Notes under the pieces: model-generated
The model's database searches: none
Told to the model about the DNA's origin: nothing
What the model saw: the letters and a program-made list of their open reading frames with translations, nothing else
Shown: piece after piece, positions 23,801 through 31,808 of the stretch
Position numbering within the stretch: position 1 is the stretch's first letter
Layout of the letters: each line of letters begins with the position of its first letter
Origin: Planctomycetota bacterium
GTDB taxonomy: Bacteria; Planctomycetota; PLA2
DNA length: 64,000 nt
Direction: 5' to 3'
NCBI GenBank assembly: GCA_021776735.1
Contig: JAJFFH010000067.1
Location: forward strand, 1-64,000
Translations under genes and position numbers: made by a program

Positions 23801-25027
23801 ACCCTCACGCTCGGCGACGAGCGAGACGCGCGCCCGCAACTGGACGCGACCGCCCGCCTCGATGCGTACGCGGCGGCCCTCGGGCGGCGTGAGCATTGTC
23901 ACGCCCGGTGGCATCGTCAGGCGCCACTCCGCCTCGACCGGTCCCCGTCCCACGTCCCCGGACACGACCACATCCACGAAAAACGGCTCGCCCGCCTTGG
24001 GTTGCCGGGGTCGGATGTCGGGAACGGATACAACGACGCCGGCCGGCTTCTGGGGCAGTGGTACGTCTTGCGGGGCGATGCGCCAAGATCTCCCCGGCAG
24101 CGACGAGCCATCGAGATCGCGGGCGACGACGGCGAGATGCGCGGTGACCTCGTGGAAGTCATGCGGGCGCCGCGCCGCGTCCTTTTCCACGCAGCGTGCG
24201 ATCAAGGCGGCGAGGTCAGGCGGCACGTCGAGCAGGGGCGGCGGCGTCTCGTCGCGGATACGGATGAGCTGCTCTGGAAGCGTGTCCGCCGCCAGCGGGT
24301 TGAAGCCCGCCAACATTTCGTAGAGCACGAGCCCGAACGAATAGATGTCGGCGCGACCGTCCAGAGGCTCGCCGCGCAACGGCTCCGGCGCCATGTACGC
24401 GGGCGTTCCTCCGACTTCCCCGCCGGCCCCCGCACCCCCTCCACTTTTGAAGATTCGGGCCAGTCCGAAGTCCGTAACCTTGAGCACACCGTCGTGTCGC
24501 ACAAGCACGTTGCTCGGCTTGAGATCTCGATGCACGACACCGACGCCGCCGGCGATCGGCTTGCCGTGCGCGTAGGCCATCCCCGCCGCGAACTGAAGGG
24601 CCAGATCAACCGCGCGCTCCGTCGGCAGAGCCCCGTCCGCCGCCAGCAGGGCCTGCAAGTCGGAGCCGTCCACGTACTCGAGGACCAGGAACGGCGCGGG
24701 TTCGGCTTCGATGAGCCAGAGCGCCTGAACCAGGTGCTCGTGATGGTCGAGCGCAATCCAGGTCAGCGCCTCCGCGCGGAACGCCGCCCGCGTCGCCTCA
24801 TCACGGGCGTGCTCGGGACGCACGGTCTTGATCGCGTAGCGCCGGCCCGTGTGCGCGTCGGTCACGGCCCAGAGCAGGCCCATGCCACCCGTGAAGACAC
24901 GCCCGATCCGGACTCGGTCGAGCAGCAGATCGCCCGCGGAAAGCGCCTGTACGGAGTCGTTCACCGGTATCTTCGTATCTTCGCCCCCGCTGTGGTGCGG
25001 GAGGATAATCCTGTCCCCGAACGGCAC
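20831..25027 (-). CDS. Giant Ser/Thr kinase-AAA ATPase-TPR regulator
   Basis: At 1398 residues this resembles fused STK/MalT-type regulators. The kinase domain is at about 35-300 (GRVFTGGMG loop, Lys67 in AIKTV, Asp168 in HRDLKPSN, DFG 186-188, APE at 213-215). It is followed by a beta-rich linker (330-430), a P-loop ATPase (Walker A GGTGFGKS at 471-478, Walker B VVLLDDLHLADE near 581-592) and a long TPR array (about 860-1390; KLAFVYASLGNLALTRGEY, RALVRLGRIHQAQGDFESAV). There is no transmembrane helix, so it is cytosolic. The GTG at 25027 directly follows an in-frame stop and lies only 11 bases from the divergent carbamoyltransferase start; the GTG at 24964 (residue 22) leaves more room and keeps the kinase whole. 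Ligand and target are unknown. Confidence 0.88.
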   Translation of the reverse strand: MPFGDRIILPHHSGGEDTKIPVNDSVQALSAGDLLLDRVRIGRVFTGGMGLLWAVTDAHTGRRYAIKTVRPEHARDEATRAAFRAEALTWIALDHHEHLVQALWLIEAEPAPFLVLEYVDGSDLQALLAADGALPTERAVDLALQFAAGMAYAHGKPIAGGVGVVHRDLKPSNVLVRHDGVLKVTDFGLARIFKSGGGAGAGGEVGGTPAYMAPEPLRGEPLDGRADIYSFGLVLYEMLAGFNPLAADTLPEQLIRIRDETPPPLLDVPPDLAALIARCVEKDAARRPHDFHEVTAHLAVVARDLDGSSLPGRSWRIAPQDVPLPQKPAGVVVSVPDIRPRQPKAGEPFFVDVVVSGDVGRGPVEAEWRLTMPPGVTMLTPPEGRRVRIEAGGRVQLRARVSLVAEREGAFSFDAGVWLVRGPETEAEYPVAAFQADVLFAFLLPWVARDDEAALIDTMLKARTGAAVFYGGTGFGKSRLLLETERRAARMDLPVVRSRAHDGPLRPMRVLNDLARALFQIPSGDVRGIRAAIHRLLGDDLPTARYFAEVLLGGVSLENETPLAHRWFALLKAAAAQGPLVVLLDDLHLADERALQVILELAARTSHAELPVVLICTAGSSDRRALATTRLAALHAGCAHWARRGIRIEERELRSLDAGDVTALFDAVFLENGFAEEAPWFAATIHGVTDGNPFHVTEILHTLRAEPGAVECRDGEWRLLSDLSEERLRALVPAALDVAVRRRLDELTPETRAVMEQAAVLGEEFDAGVLRHALGDGPTVDAALFEMERTGVTSLVSVEIERHRFFSAIVPTAVERALEPARARALHRAAAEGILSVYGREGLASRSLGVAAHMRAAGLPRRSLPYTLAGCERLLSLDLGERARRLLANARPLAEQTPADSVLHIHFLYLFGLACEASGYYDEGRDSLERFLAAPQALTTQPRAQPRALVRLGRIHQAQGDFESAVRCFTRARDLYDELGDRRKLAFVYASLGNLALTRGEYVAAEGAIGTAAKLAAETGNEGAAIEALSLKGKFAFLVHRPLEARLAFAEAEERSRELGDRRRQSDALEGLGRVALEGGYMDEARRWIRAAIERHGTVGDRPALARNLLHLGDIARRTGAAPRALQQYRRARRVFADVGRPDGVATARQRAGLVLAAAGDTTRSIEELAAAAEGFGTLGLPERFAALRDLGRALADAGSERSARLALARADRGEPAGPGRRRHRVGSRARRARLALRRGDLARARYWARRALHTSVWTTGPGARITANLVEAEVALRQGDDAGARRAAETALAFARELGNPLRAAAAEHVLLELAGRAGLPAEIMDRAHRAARAYTDRRDVRDAPARLLLSLARAWEQAEPARAERYRDRARSCYRRLESRGFLPPDDGPGGGGGSV

Positions 25028-25038
25028 CTAGAAACCGC

Positions 25039-26757
25039 ATGTCGCCCCAACACCACGTGGTCCTCGGACTCAACGCGTACAGCCATGACGCGGGAGCGGC
25101 CCTCCTCGTCGACGGTGAACTCGTCTTCGCTGCCGAGGAGGAGCGGTATGACCGCCGCAAGCACAGCCCCGCGTTTCCGCGCGGCGCCATCGCCGCGGCC
25201 CTGCGCCATGCCGGGCTCACTCCCGGAGACGTCGACGCCGTCGCGTTCTGCTGGCTCCGCTCGATGGCCCGCGTCAAAAAAGCGTGGTACGTCGCCTCGC
25301 GCCTCCCGCGCACCCTGCCGTTCCTGACTGAGCAGCCCGAAGGCCTCCCCCCGCGGCGACACTACCTGCGGCAGGTCGCAGGACTGCCGGCCGATCTCGC
25401 CGACGCCGGGATCACCGCCCCGCTTTTCTGGATCGACCATCACCGTGCCCATGCCGAACAGGCTTGGCGTTTCGGGCCCGCCGACGACGCCGCGCTCCTG
25501 ACCGCCGACGGAATGGGCGAATGGACGGCCACCGCAGCCTGGGAGCGAACGGACGGCGATGTTTCCGTGCTGCACCGGCAGTCTTTTCCGCACAGCCTCG
25601 GCAAGTTCTACGCCGCCGTCACGCAGTACCTCGGCTTTTCGCCGGACTCCGGCGAAGGCAAGACGATGGGACTCGCCCCGTACGGACGCCCGCACCTTGT
25701 CGCCGCGATGCGCGAGTTCCTTTTGCCGGACGCGCGGCGGATGTACCGCGTGAACCTGCGCTCGTTCGGCTACCCGCGCGGACGCACGCGCATGTTCGGC
25801 GACGCGTTCGTGCGCCGCTTCGGGCCCGCCCGCGAACCCGAGGGGTCGATCGAACCGCACCACGAAGACGTCGCCTTCGCGGCCCAGGCGGTCTTCGAAG
25901 AGGTCGTGCTCGACGTGGCCCGCCGCCTCCACGCGCAGACCGGACGCACCCACCTCGGGCTTGCGGGCGGCGTATTCTTGAACTGCGTGCTCAACGGACG
26001 TCTGCGCCGCGATGCCGGTTTCTCGTCGGTCTTTGTCTTCCCCGCCGCGGGAGACGCGGGCGCCGCCGCCGGGGCCGCGGCACTCGTGGCCGGGTCCCCC
26101 CGCCGTCCGCTCGCGCACGCCTACCTGGGCGACGGGTTTTCAAGAGACGAGATCACTCGCGCGCTGCGCGACATCCCGCACAACGTCTTGGCCGACGAAA
26201 ACGCCGCCGCGGTCGCGGCCGCGGACGCCCTCGCGGACGGCAAGACCGTCGGCTGGTTCCAGGGCCGCATGGAGTTCGGTCCGCGTGCGCTGGGCGCGCG
26301 CTCCATTCTTGCGGACCCGCGTCGCGCAGACATCAAGGACCGCCTCAATCGGCTCGTGAAATTCCGGGAGGGGTTTCGTCCGTTCGCTCCGGCGGTGCTG
26401 CTCGAGGAGGCGGACGCCTGGTTTTTGGATGCCGCCGCGTCGCCGTTCATGCTCGACGCGTTTCATGTACGTCCGGAACGGGCGCAAGAAGTCCCCGGTG
26501 TCGTGCATGTGGACGGGACCGCGCGGGTGCAGACGGTTCCCCGCAACCATGCGCTCTTTGCGTTTCGTCGGCTCCTGGAGCGATTCTTGAAAAACACCGG
26601 GGTTCCGATGGTGCTCAACACCTCGTTCAACGTGCGGGGCGAGCCGATCGTCCGCACGCCGGAGGAAGCCGTGGCCTGTTTTGCAAAAACCGGCCTCGAT
26701 GTCCTCGTCATGGGAACGGCGATCGCCGAAAAATCGTATCCTGCCCGGAACGCATGA
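25039..26757 (+). CDS. NodU/CmcH-family carbamoyltransferase
   Basis: This 572-residue enzyme matches the carbamoyltransferase family that moves a carbamoyl group from carbamoyl phosphate, via carbamoyl-adenylate, to a hydroxyl on a sugar or natural product. The N-terminal Kae1/ASKHA-like domain starts with LGLNAYSHDAGAALLVDGEL and contains the metal-binding WIDHHRAHAEQAW. The C-terminal YrdC-like part has the typical GWFQGRMEFGPRALGARSIL. Its substrate is not known. Stop and start overlap (ATGA) with the transporter gene that follows. Position next to a glycosyltransferase/radical SAM operon suggests it decorates the same product; this is inference. Confidence 0.92.
   Translation: MSPQHHVVLGLNAYSHDAGAALLVDGELVFAAEEERYDRRKHSPAFPRGAIAAALRHAGLTPGDVDAVAFCWLRSMARVKKAWYVASRLPRTLPFLTEQPEGLPPRRHYLRQVAGLPADLADAGITAPLFWIDHHRAHAEQAWRFGPADDAALLTADGMGEWTATAAWERTDGDVSVLHRQSFPHSLGKFYAAVTQYLGFSPDSGEGKTMGLAPYGRPHLVAAMREFLLPDARRMYRVNLRSFGYPRGRTRMFGDAFVRRFGPAREPEGSIEPHHEDVAFAAQAVFEEVVLDVARRLHAQTGRTHLGLAGGVFLNCVLNGRLRRDAGFSSVFVFPAAGDAGAAAGAAALVAGSPRRPLAHAYLGDGFSRDEITRALRDIPHNVLADENAAAVAAADALADGKTVGWFQGRMEFGPRALGARSILADPRRADIKDRLNRLVKFREGFRPFAPAVLLEEADAWFLDAAASPFMLDAFHVRPERAQEVPGVVHVDGTARVQTVPRNHALFAFRRLLERFLKNTGVPMVLNTSFNVRGEPIVRTPEEAVACFAKTGLDVLVMGTAIAEKSYPARNA
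25549..25561 (+). repeat. Copy of dispersed motif ACGGACGGCGATG
   Basis: Exact copy followed by TT, in the carbamoyltransferase coding strand (RTDGDV). ACGGA also pairs with a following TCCGT. Confidence 0.85.
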
Positions 26758-28538
26758 ACGCCGATCAGATCATCGTCCTCATTGTCCTCGCCGGCGCGAT
26801 GACCTGCTGGATCGCCGAACTCGTTCCGCTCGGCCTGACCGGCATCAGTCTCGTGGCGATCCTCGGGCTCTCCGGCGCCATCGACGCGTCGAAAGCGCTG
26901 CAGGCGTTTTCGAGTCCCGCGGTCGTGTTGGTCGGCGCGCTCTACGTCTTGTCCGCGGCGCTGATCCGCACGGGCGTTGTAGCCGCGCTCGAGGACCGGC
27001 TGATCCGTCTCGGCGCGGGTTCGGAAAAACGGGTACTCATCGCCGCGACCCTGGCCACGGCATTGGTCTCCGGTCTGCTCAACAACACGTCGGTCGTCGT
27101 GTTGATGCTGCCTCTGCTTCTCGGCGCGGCGCGGCGGCTCAAGATCCCTCCCAGCCGACTGCTGATGCCCGTCAGCTTCGCGGCCATCCTCGGCGGCATG
27201 CTCACGCTCATCGGCACCTCGACGAACGTGCTGGTCGCCAACCTCGCACGCGACCGTCTCACGATCGGGTTCTTCGACTTCCTGCCGTTCGGCGCCGCGT
27301 TCCTGATCGTCGGCCTCGCCTACCTGTGGCTCGTGGCCCCGCGTCTGCTCCCGTCAAGACCGACGATCTCATCGGTCACCCACGGCGAGGCGTTCGAGTA
27401 CGTCACGGAGCTCCTGGTGCGCGACGACTCGCGCGGGCTCGGCCTTACACGGCACGGCTTCGAGCAGGAGGCGGGCGGCGACCTCCGGGTCCTGCAGCAT
27501 CTGCGCGGCGAAGAGGCGCTCGGTGTCGTCGCCGACACGGACCACGAACAACCCCGACTCGCCCCGGGCGATGTCATCGTCGTGCGCGCCACGCCCGAGT
27601 TCGTCGTCCGGCTGTGCCGCCAGTACCGCTTCGCCGCGCTGCCGGACGCGACCGAGCCGGGCACGATGCCGCAGGCTCACGGCACGACCTTCGCCGAGAT
27701 CGTCATCACGCCCGTGTCCCCGCTGGTCGGACAGTCCCTCGCCAGTGTCGGTCTGTTCCGCACGTTTGGCGTCATCGCCTTGGCCTTGCTGCGACGGGGC
27801 GCGCATCTCCGGCGCGGGATCGTCGATGTCGCGCTGCGGGCGGGCGACGTCATCCTGGTGCACGGCGCGCCGGAAAAAGTCGAGGGGCTGCGGGGACGGC
27901 CCGGATTTCTCCTGTTGATCGGCGTCGATGAACGAATCGTCTTGCACGGACGAGCACCGATGGCCATCGGTATCGCGATCCTGTTTGTTGCTGGCGCCGC
28001 GTCCGGCATGTTCTCGCTGCCTCTGCTCGCCGTCGCCGTCGCCGTCGCGTGCATCGCCACGGGCTGTCTCGCGCCGCGCCTGGCCCTGCGCGAGATCAAC
28101 TGGAACGTGCTCGGGCTCCTCGCCGGCGCGGTCACGCTCGGTGCCGCCCTGCAGGAAACACATCTGGCTCGCGCGATTGCCGGCGGCATTGTGGACGTGA
28201 CCGAGGATCTTGGACCGGCCTGGGTTCTCGCGGCGATCTACCTCATGACTTCGATCGCCACGGAAATCGTGTCGAACGCCGGGGCCGCCGCGCTGATGGT
28301 GCCCATCGCGCTTGAAGCGGCCCAGCGCATCCATGCGCCCGAAAAGGCGTTCGCGCTCGCGGTTGCGTTCGCCGCGTCCGCGAGTTTCGCAACGCCGGTG
28401 GGCTACCAGACCAACGCATTCATCTTGGGACCCGGCGGCTACCGCTTCACCGACTTTGTTCGCGTCGGGCTTCCTCTGCAGGTGCTCTTGTGGCTGTTCG
28501 CGTCCCTGCTCTTGCCGTACTCGTTCGGGTTTCTGTAG
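26754..28538 (+). CDS. SLC13/DASS-type anion transporter with two TrkA-C domains
   Basis: This 594-residue membrane protein has about five helices, then a soluble insert with two RCK_C/TrkA-C units (about 210-375; GDLRVLQHLRGEEALGVVAD and PLVGQSLASVGLFRTFGV), then six or so more helices. The two half-repeat signatures LLNNTSVVVLMLP and LTLIGTSTNVLVANL near the first half and IVSNAGAAALMVPI plus FATPVGYQTNAFILG near the second mark the SLC13 (divalent anion/Na+ symporter) superfamily. The substrate (sulfate, dicarboxylate or other) cannot be told. It is translationally coupled to the carbamoyltransferase. Its last 92 bases overlap the tail of the convergent radical SAM gene. Confidence 0.9.
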   Translation: MNADQIIVLIVLAGAMTCWIAELVPLGLTGISLVAILGLSGAIDASKALQAFSSPAVVLVGALYVLSAALIRTGVVAALEDRLIRLGAGSEKRVLIAATLATALVSGLLNNTSVVVLMLPLLLGAARRLKIPPSRLLMPVSFAAILGGMLTLIGTSTNVLVANLARDRLTIGFFDFLPFGAAFLIVGLAYLWLVAPRLLPSRPTISSVTHGEAFEYVTELLVRDDSRGLGLTRHGFEQEAGGDLRVLQHLRGEEALGVVADTDHEQPRLAPGDVIVVRATPEFVVRLCRQYRFAALPDATEPGTMPQAHGTTFAEIVITPVSPLVGQSLASVGLFRTFGVIALALLRRGAHLRRGIVDVALRAGDVILVHGAPEKVEGLRGRPGFLLLIGVDERIVLHGRAPMAIGIAILFVAGAASGMFSLPLLAVAVAVACIATGCLAPRLALREINWNVLGLLAGAVTLGAALQETHLARAIAGGIVDVTEDLGPAWVLAAIYLMTSIATEIVSNAGAAALMVPIALEAAQRIHAPEKAFALAVAFAASASFATPVGYQTNAFILGPGGYRFTDFVRVGLPLQVLLWLFASLLLPYSFGFL

Positions 28539-29631
28539 CGGCCGGAACTTCCGCAGGACGATCAGGCGAGCCGGACGGAACCGGCGGCCGCTCGGGCGAC
28601 GAGCGGGTCCAATGTGCGAACAGGGACTGGTATGCCTCGCACGGCGTCCAGCAGCCCGGACAACGCTCTGCGACCACGTCCTTGCGCGCCTGCCGCGCCC
28701 CCGCCCCTCCCAAAACCTGCCTCAGGTCGTACCCGTGCTCGCGCAGAGAACCGAGCGGCCGGTCAAAGATCGAGCACGGATAGACCACGCCCTGCGGATC
28801 GACGAACACCGACGCGCGCAGCGCCGCGCACGGGACGGGACTGCGGCCGGTGTCGAGGTACCGCGGCACGCGGTTCTGGTACGCGCGTTCCAGTCGCGAG
28901 ACCGGGTCCAGGCCGCGGCGACGATACCGTTCGAGCACCTTCAGCGCGGCGAGCGGCGGCGTCGCATCGATGCCGAGGTTTTTGTAGTAGTGCCCGCTCT
29001 CCATGCCGATGTTGAAGTGAAAATCGCGTTCGGTGAGTCCCGGAACCGCCGCGCGTGCCGCAGCCACGGTCTCGTCGGCAACGCCGTGGTTGTCGGGGAA
29101 CAGGGTCATACCGAAGTAGGCACTAACGCGCGGTAGCTTGGCGGCCCGCAGCGCGCGCATCGCTTCGACCGCGCGCTCGAACGCACCGTCGCGGCCGCGC
29201 AGGCGGTCATGCACGTCAGGCGGCCCGTCGAGGCTCACGGTGACGAGTACCTTGCGCACGCCGCCGCGGACCAGCCGCTCGCAGGCATCGAGGGTGCGCT
29301 CCGGGAAGTAGCCGGTCGTCGGGAAGTCGACGAGGTAGAGATGTCGCAGCCGCCGGGCGAGGATCTCGGTGAGGTCGCCGATGTCGGGCCGCTGAAACAC
29401 TTCGCCGCCGCTCAGATTGACCCACACGGCGCGGGACGCGGAGAACAGAACCTTGTCCCACTCCTGCAGAGTCATTTCGTCGGGGGACGGTGTTTTCCAG
29501 ATCGAGCAGAACGAACAACGCGTGGGGCAGCGCCGCGTCACGATGAGCGTGAGCTTGTAGGGCAATCCATCCGCGGCGGTGCCCCGCCGCAGCGCCCCGG
29601 CCAACGCCAGACCCCGCCTGAGACCGATCAC
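28447..29631 (-). CDS. Radical SAM enzyme C with SPASM-like C-terminus
   Basis: The 394-residue protein binds a 4Fe-4S cluster through Cys35, Cys39 and Cys42 (RRCPTRCSFCSIW). The TIM-barrel elements include NLSGGEVFQRPD (GGE motif) and VSLDGPPDVHDRLRG. The C-terminal part has extra Cys residues (CAALRASVF; CSIF; CPGCWTPC) in the manner of a SPASM/twitch auxiliary cluster. The last ~50 residues are Arg/Thr/Pro-rich and overlap the transporter gene on the other strand; they look like read-through past an ancestral stop. The start is GTG overlapping the previous stop (GTGA, 29628-29631). It is the last gene of the five-gene operon. Reaction unknown. Confidence 0.88.
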   Translation of the reverse strand: MIGLRRGLALAGALRRGTAADGLPYKLTLIVTRRCPTRCSFCSIWKTPSPDEMTLQEWDKVLFSASRAVWVNLSGGEVFQRPDIGDLTEILARRLRHLYLVDFPTTGYFPERTLDACERLVRGGVRKVLVTVSLDGPPDVHDRLRGRDGAFERAVEAMRALRAAKLPRVSAYFGMTLFPDNHGVADETVAAARAAVPGLTERDFHFNIGMESGHYYKNLGIDATPPLAALKVLERYRRRGLDPVSRLERAYQNRVPRYLDTGRSPVPCAALRASVFVDPQGVVYPCSIFDRPLGSLREHGYDLRQVLGGAGARQARKDVVAERCPGCWTPCEAYQSLFAHWTRSSPERPPVPSGSPDRPAEVPAATETRTSTARAGTRTATRAPAEEARREQSR

Positions 29632-31808
29632 CGGCCTCTCTCCTTGTCCGTGGGCTTCGTCTCTTCGGGAGCTCCAAGAGAGCGGAGCGTGGCGCGGGCA
29701 CTACTGAGCGTGCCCTGCGAGCTCGACTTGAACCTGTCGCGGATCGCCAGGCGGTTCTCTCGAGCCAGTCCGGGCAACCCGTTGAGCGCACGGATCGCGG
29801 CGCGGGCCAGACGAATGCGTTCTTCGCGCGGGACGCTGTCCCCGCCGTGGGTCGCGATCACCCGGCGTGCCTCCGCCTGCTGAATGACGGCTTCAACGAC
29901 GCCGTCCATGTCCTTGCGCGCGCCGCACCAAGAGACCGCGCGCGCGTAGACCATGATCGCATCCCGGATCCGCGGGACATCGATCCCGTTCTTGGGCTCG
30001 AGAATCGCGCGGTAAAAAATCGCCTGCGCACGCTGAAACGGCGGAGTATCGATCCCGTCCTTTTGGAGCTCGTCCAAAATCCGCAGGATCTCGTTGAACG
30101 CCCTGCGCGAACCTGCGGGATCCTTCGCCCGGTTCGTGATGCCACCCGAGAGCAAGAGCCGGGTGAAGTCGTAGCGCCCGTCCCGCCCATGCTCGTTCTT
30201 GAGAAACCGGAGCGCGTCTTCGCAGGCTTCGATCGTGTACTTCAGACTCGGGCTGAAGGGCTGCGCGAGCGGAATGCCGATCTTGACGATCCGGTTGGCC
30301 ACATGCCGCATTTCGACGGCGATCACGCGACCGCGACCGACTCGCTGTAACTGAAACACCATGACGTAGTGTTCCAGCGCACGCGACCACGGCTGTTGCC
30401 AGTCCCGACCCATCGAGGTCCGCATCGCCCGGCGGCCGACCTCGTAGAGCAGGTCTCCCGCCTCGATACGCGCCATGAGCTGCGCGCTGGGGGGCGCGTT
30501 CTGAAAAAACGCCACGTACTTCTTCACGGCGCGATCGGCGTGGACCCCGCCCACCAGAGCGTCGCCTCCTCGCAGCTCATCGAACGCCTTCTTGGCCCAG
30601 GACGCGCCGTCCTTCCAGACGAGCTCGGACTGCCGCCGGTTCGTCTGCTGCCACGCGCCGACAATCGCGTCGTCATTTTTCCAGTCGCCGATCCGCGCCA
30701 CGCACAGGAGCGCGAGCAAAACAAGAGGTGCCGCAGCAAGGCGCGCCGACAGTGGACGCGTGCGCGCGGCGAGATCCGCGACCAGAAACATCAGACCCAT
30801 AAGCGGCAGGTACAAGAACCGGTCCGCCGTCGGGATCTTTAAGGTCACAAACAGGTTGCTCACGGGGACGAGCCCGATCAGGAACCAGAGACAACCCAGC
30901 CGGACAAGCCGGCTCCCGCGCAGCGCCCCGTACACCAGCGCCGCGAGAACGGCGACGCCGGCGATCGCAGGTGCGGTAATGCCGTACTGCGTCGGCACCA
31001 CGGCCAAAAACGTCGAGCCGGACGGAAAGAGGAGGCACGACGCGTACCAGCCCAGCCCAGCCAGCATGGTCAAGACCGCCTGTGGCCAGGAGCCACCGAG
31101 CGGTCCCTTCACCTGCGACATGTTCGCGTCGAGAACCGAGCCGCGAAACCAAAGGAAACCGATCACGATCAGCAGACCGGGAACCACGCGCCGCCACGAC
31201 CGTCCACGCAGGCGCTCGGGGCGCAGCGCGTAGTCCCAGGCAAACCAAAGCCCCGGCACGATGACGGCGTGCTCCTTGGCAAAGAGCGCAAGGACCAGCG
31301 CCACCACGGCTTGCACAGTGCGGTCGCGTGCGTGCGCCAGCACGGCCCACAGCGCGAAGGCGCCGCACATCGCGTCGCCGAGCGAGCACGCCCACGCGGT
31401 TGTCTCCACGACGACGGGATGAATCCCGAACACGGCCGCGCCCACTCCTGCAATCCAGGGGCGCACGCCCGCCTGAAACAACAAGAGCACAAGCAGCATG
31501 GACGCGACGACGTGAAACAGAATCGAGGCCCAGTGAAACGGGGCCGCGGAGTCCCGGTCGAAAACCGACGTCAGCGCGGCGTACGCCAAGGTGCGCAGCG
31601 GCCGGTAGATGTCACTCGTGGGCCGTTGTGCGGAGGTCGTGACGTCGAGCGACGTAAAAAACCGCAACGGGTTGCCGACCTCGTCGAGATGCTCGTTCAC
31701 GACGATGAACCGGTTGTCGTCGTAGTCCAGAAACTCGCCGTGCCGGGCCGGGGCCTGCACGAGCAGCACCAGCAAGACGACCGCCGCTACGATCCAACGA
31801 CGCTTCAC
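29628..31808 (-). CDS. TMTC-like polytopic membrane protein (GT-C fold)
   Basis: This 726-residue protein has about ten to eleven transmembrane helices in its first 380 residues and a soluble helical C-terminal domain (about 385-726). After the first helix comes FLDYDDNRFIVVNEHL, with the Asp-Asp pair seen in TMTC/PMT-type glycosyltransferases of the GT-C fold. The segment IHPVVVETTAWACSLGDAMC recalls the TMTC motif NPxxxEAVxWxxxRxD. Members transfer sugars from lipid-linked donors on the far side of the membrane. The acceptor here is unknown. Starts with GTG overlapping the GT9 stop (GTGA, 31805-31808). Confidence 0.75.
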   Translation of the reverse strand: MKRRWIVAAVVLLVLLVQAPARHGEFLDYDDNRFIVVNEHLDEVGNPLRFFTSLDVTTSAQRPTSDIYRPLRTLAYAALTSVFDRDSAAPFHWASILFHVVASMLLVLLLFQAGVRPWIAGVGAAVFGIHPVVVETTAWACSLGDAMCGAFALWAVLAHARDRTVQAVVALVLALFAKEHAVIVPGLWFAWDYALRPERLRGRSWRRVVPGLLIVIGFLWFRGSVLDANMSQVKGPLGGSWPQAVLTMLAGLGWYASCLLFPSGSTFLAVVPTQYGITAPAIAGVAVLAALVYGALRGSRLVRLGCLWFLIGLVPVSNLFVTLKIPTADRFLYLPLMGLMFLVADLAARTRPLSARLAAAPLVLLALLCVARIGDWKNDDAIVGAWQQTNRRQSELVWKDGASWAKKAFDELRGGDALVGGVHADRAVKKYVAFFQNAPPSAQLMARIEAGDLLYEVGRRAMRTSMGRDWQQPWSRALEHYVMVFQLQRVGRGRVIAVEMRHVANRIVKIGIPLAQPFSPSLKYTIEACEDALRFLKNEHGRDGRYDFTRLLLSGGITNRAKDPAGSRRAFNEILRILDELQKDGIDTPPFQRAQAIFYRAILEPKNGIDVPRIRDAIMVYARAVSWCGARKDMDGVVEAVIQQAEARRVIATHGGDSVPREERIRLARAAIRALNGLPGLARENRLAIRDRFKSSSQGTLSSARATLRSLGAPEETKPTDKERGR

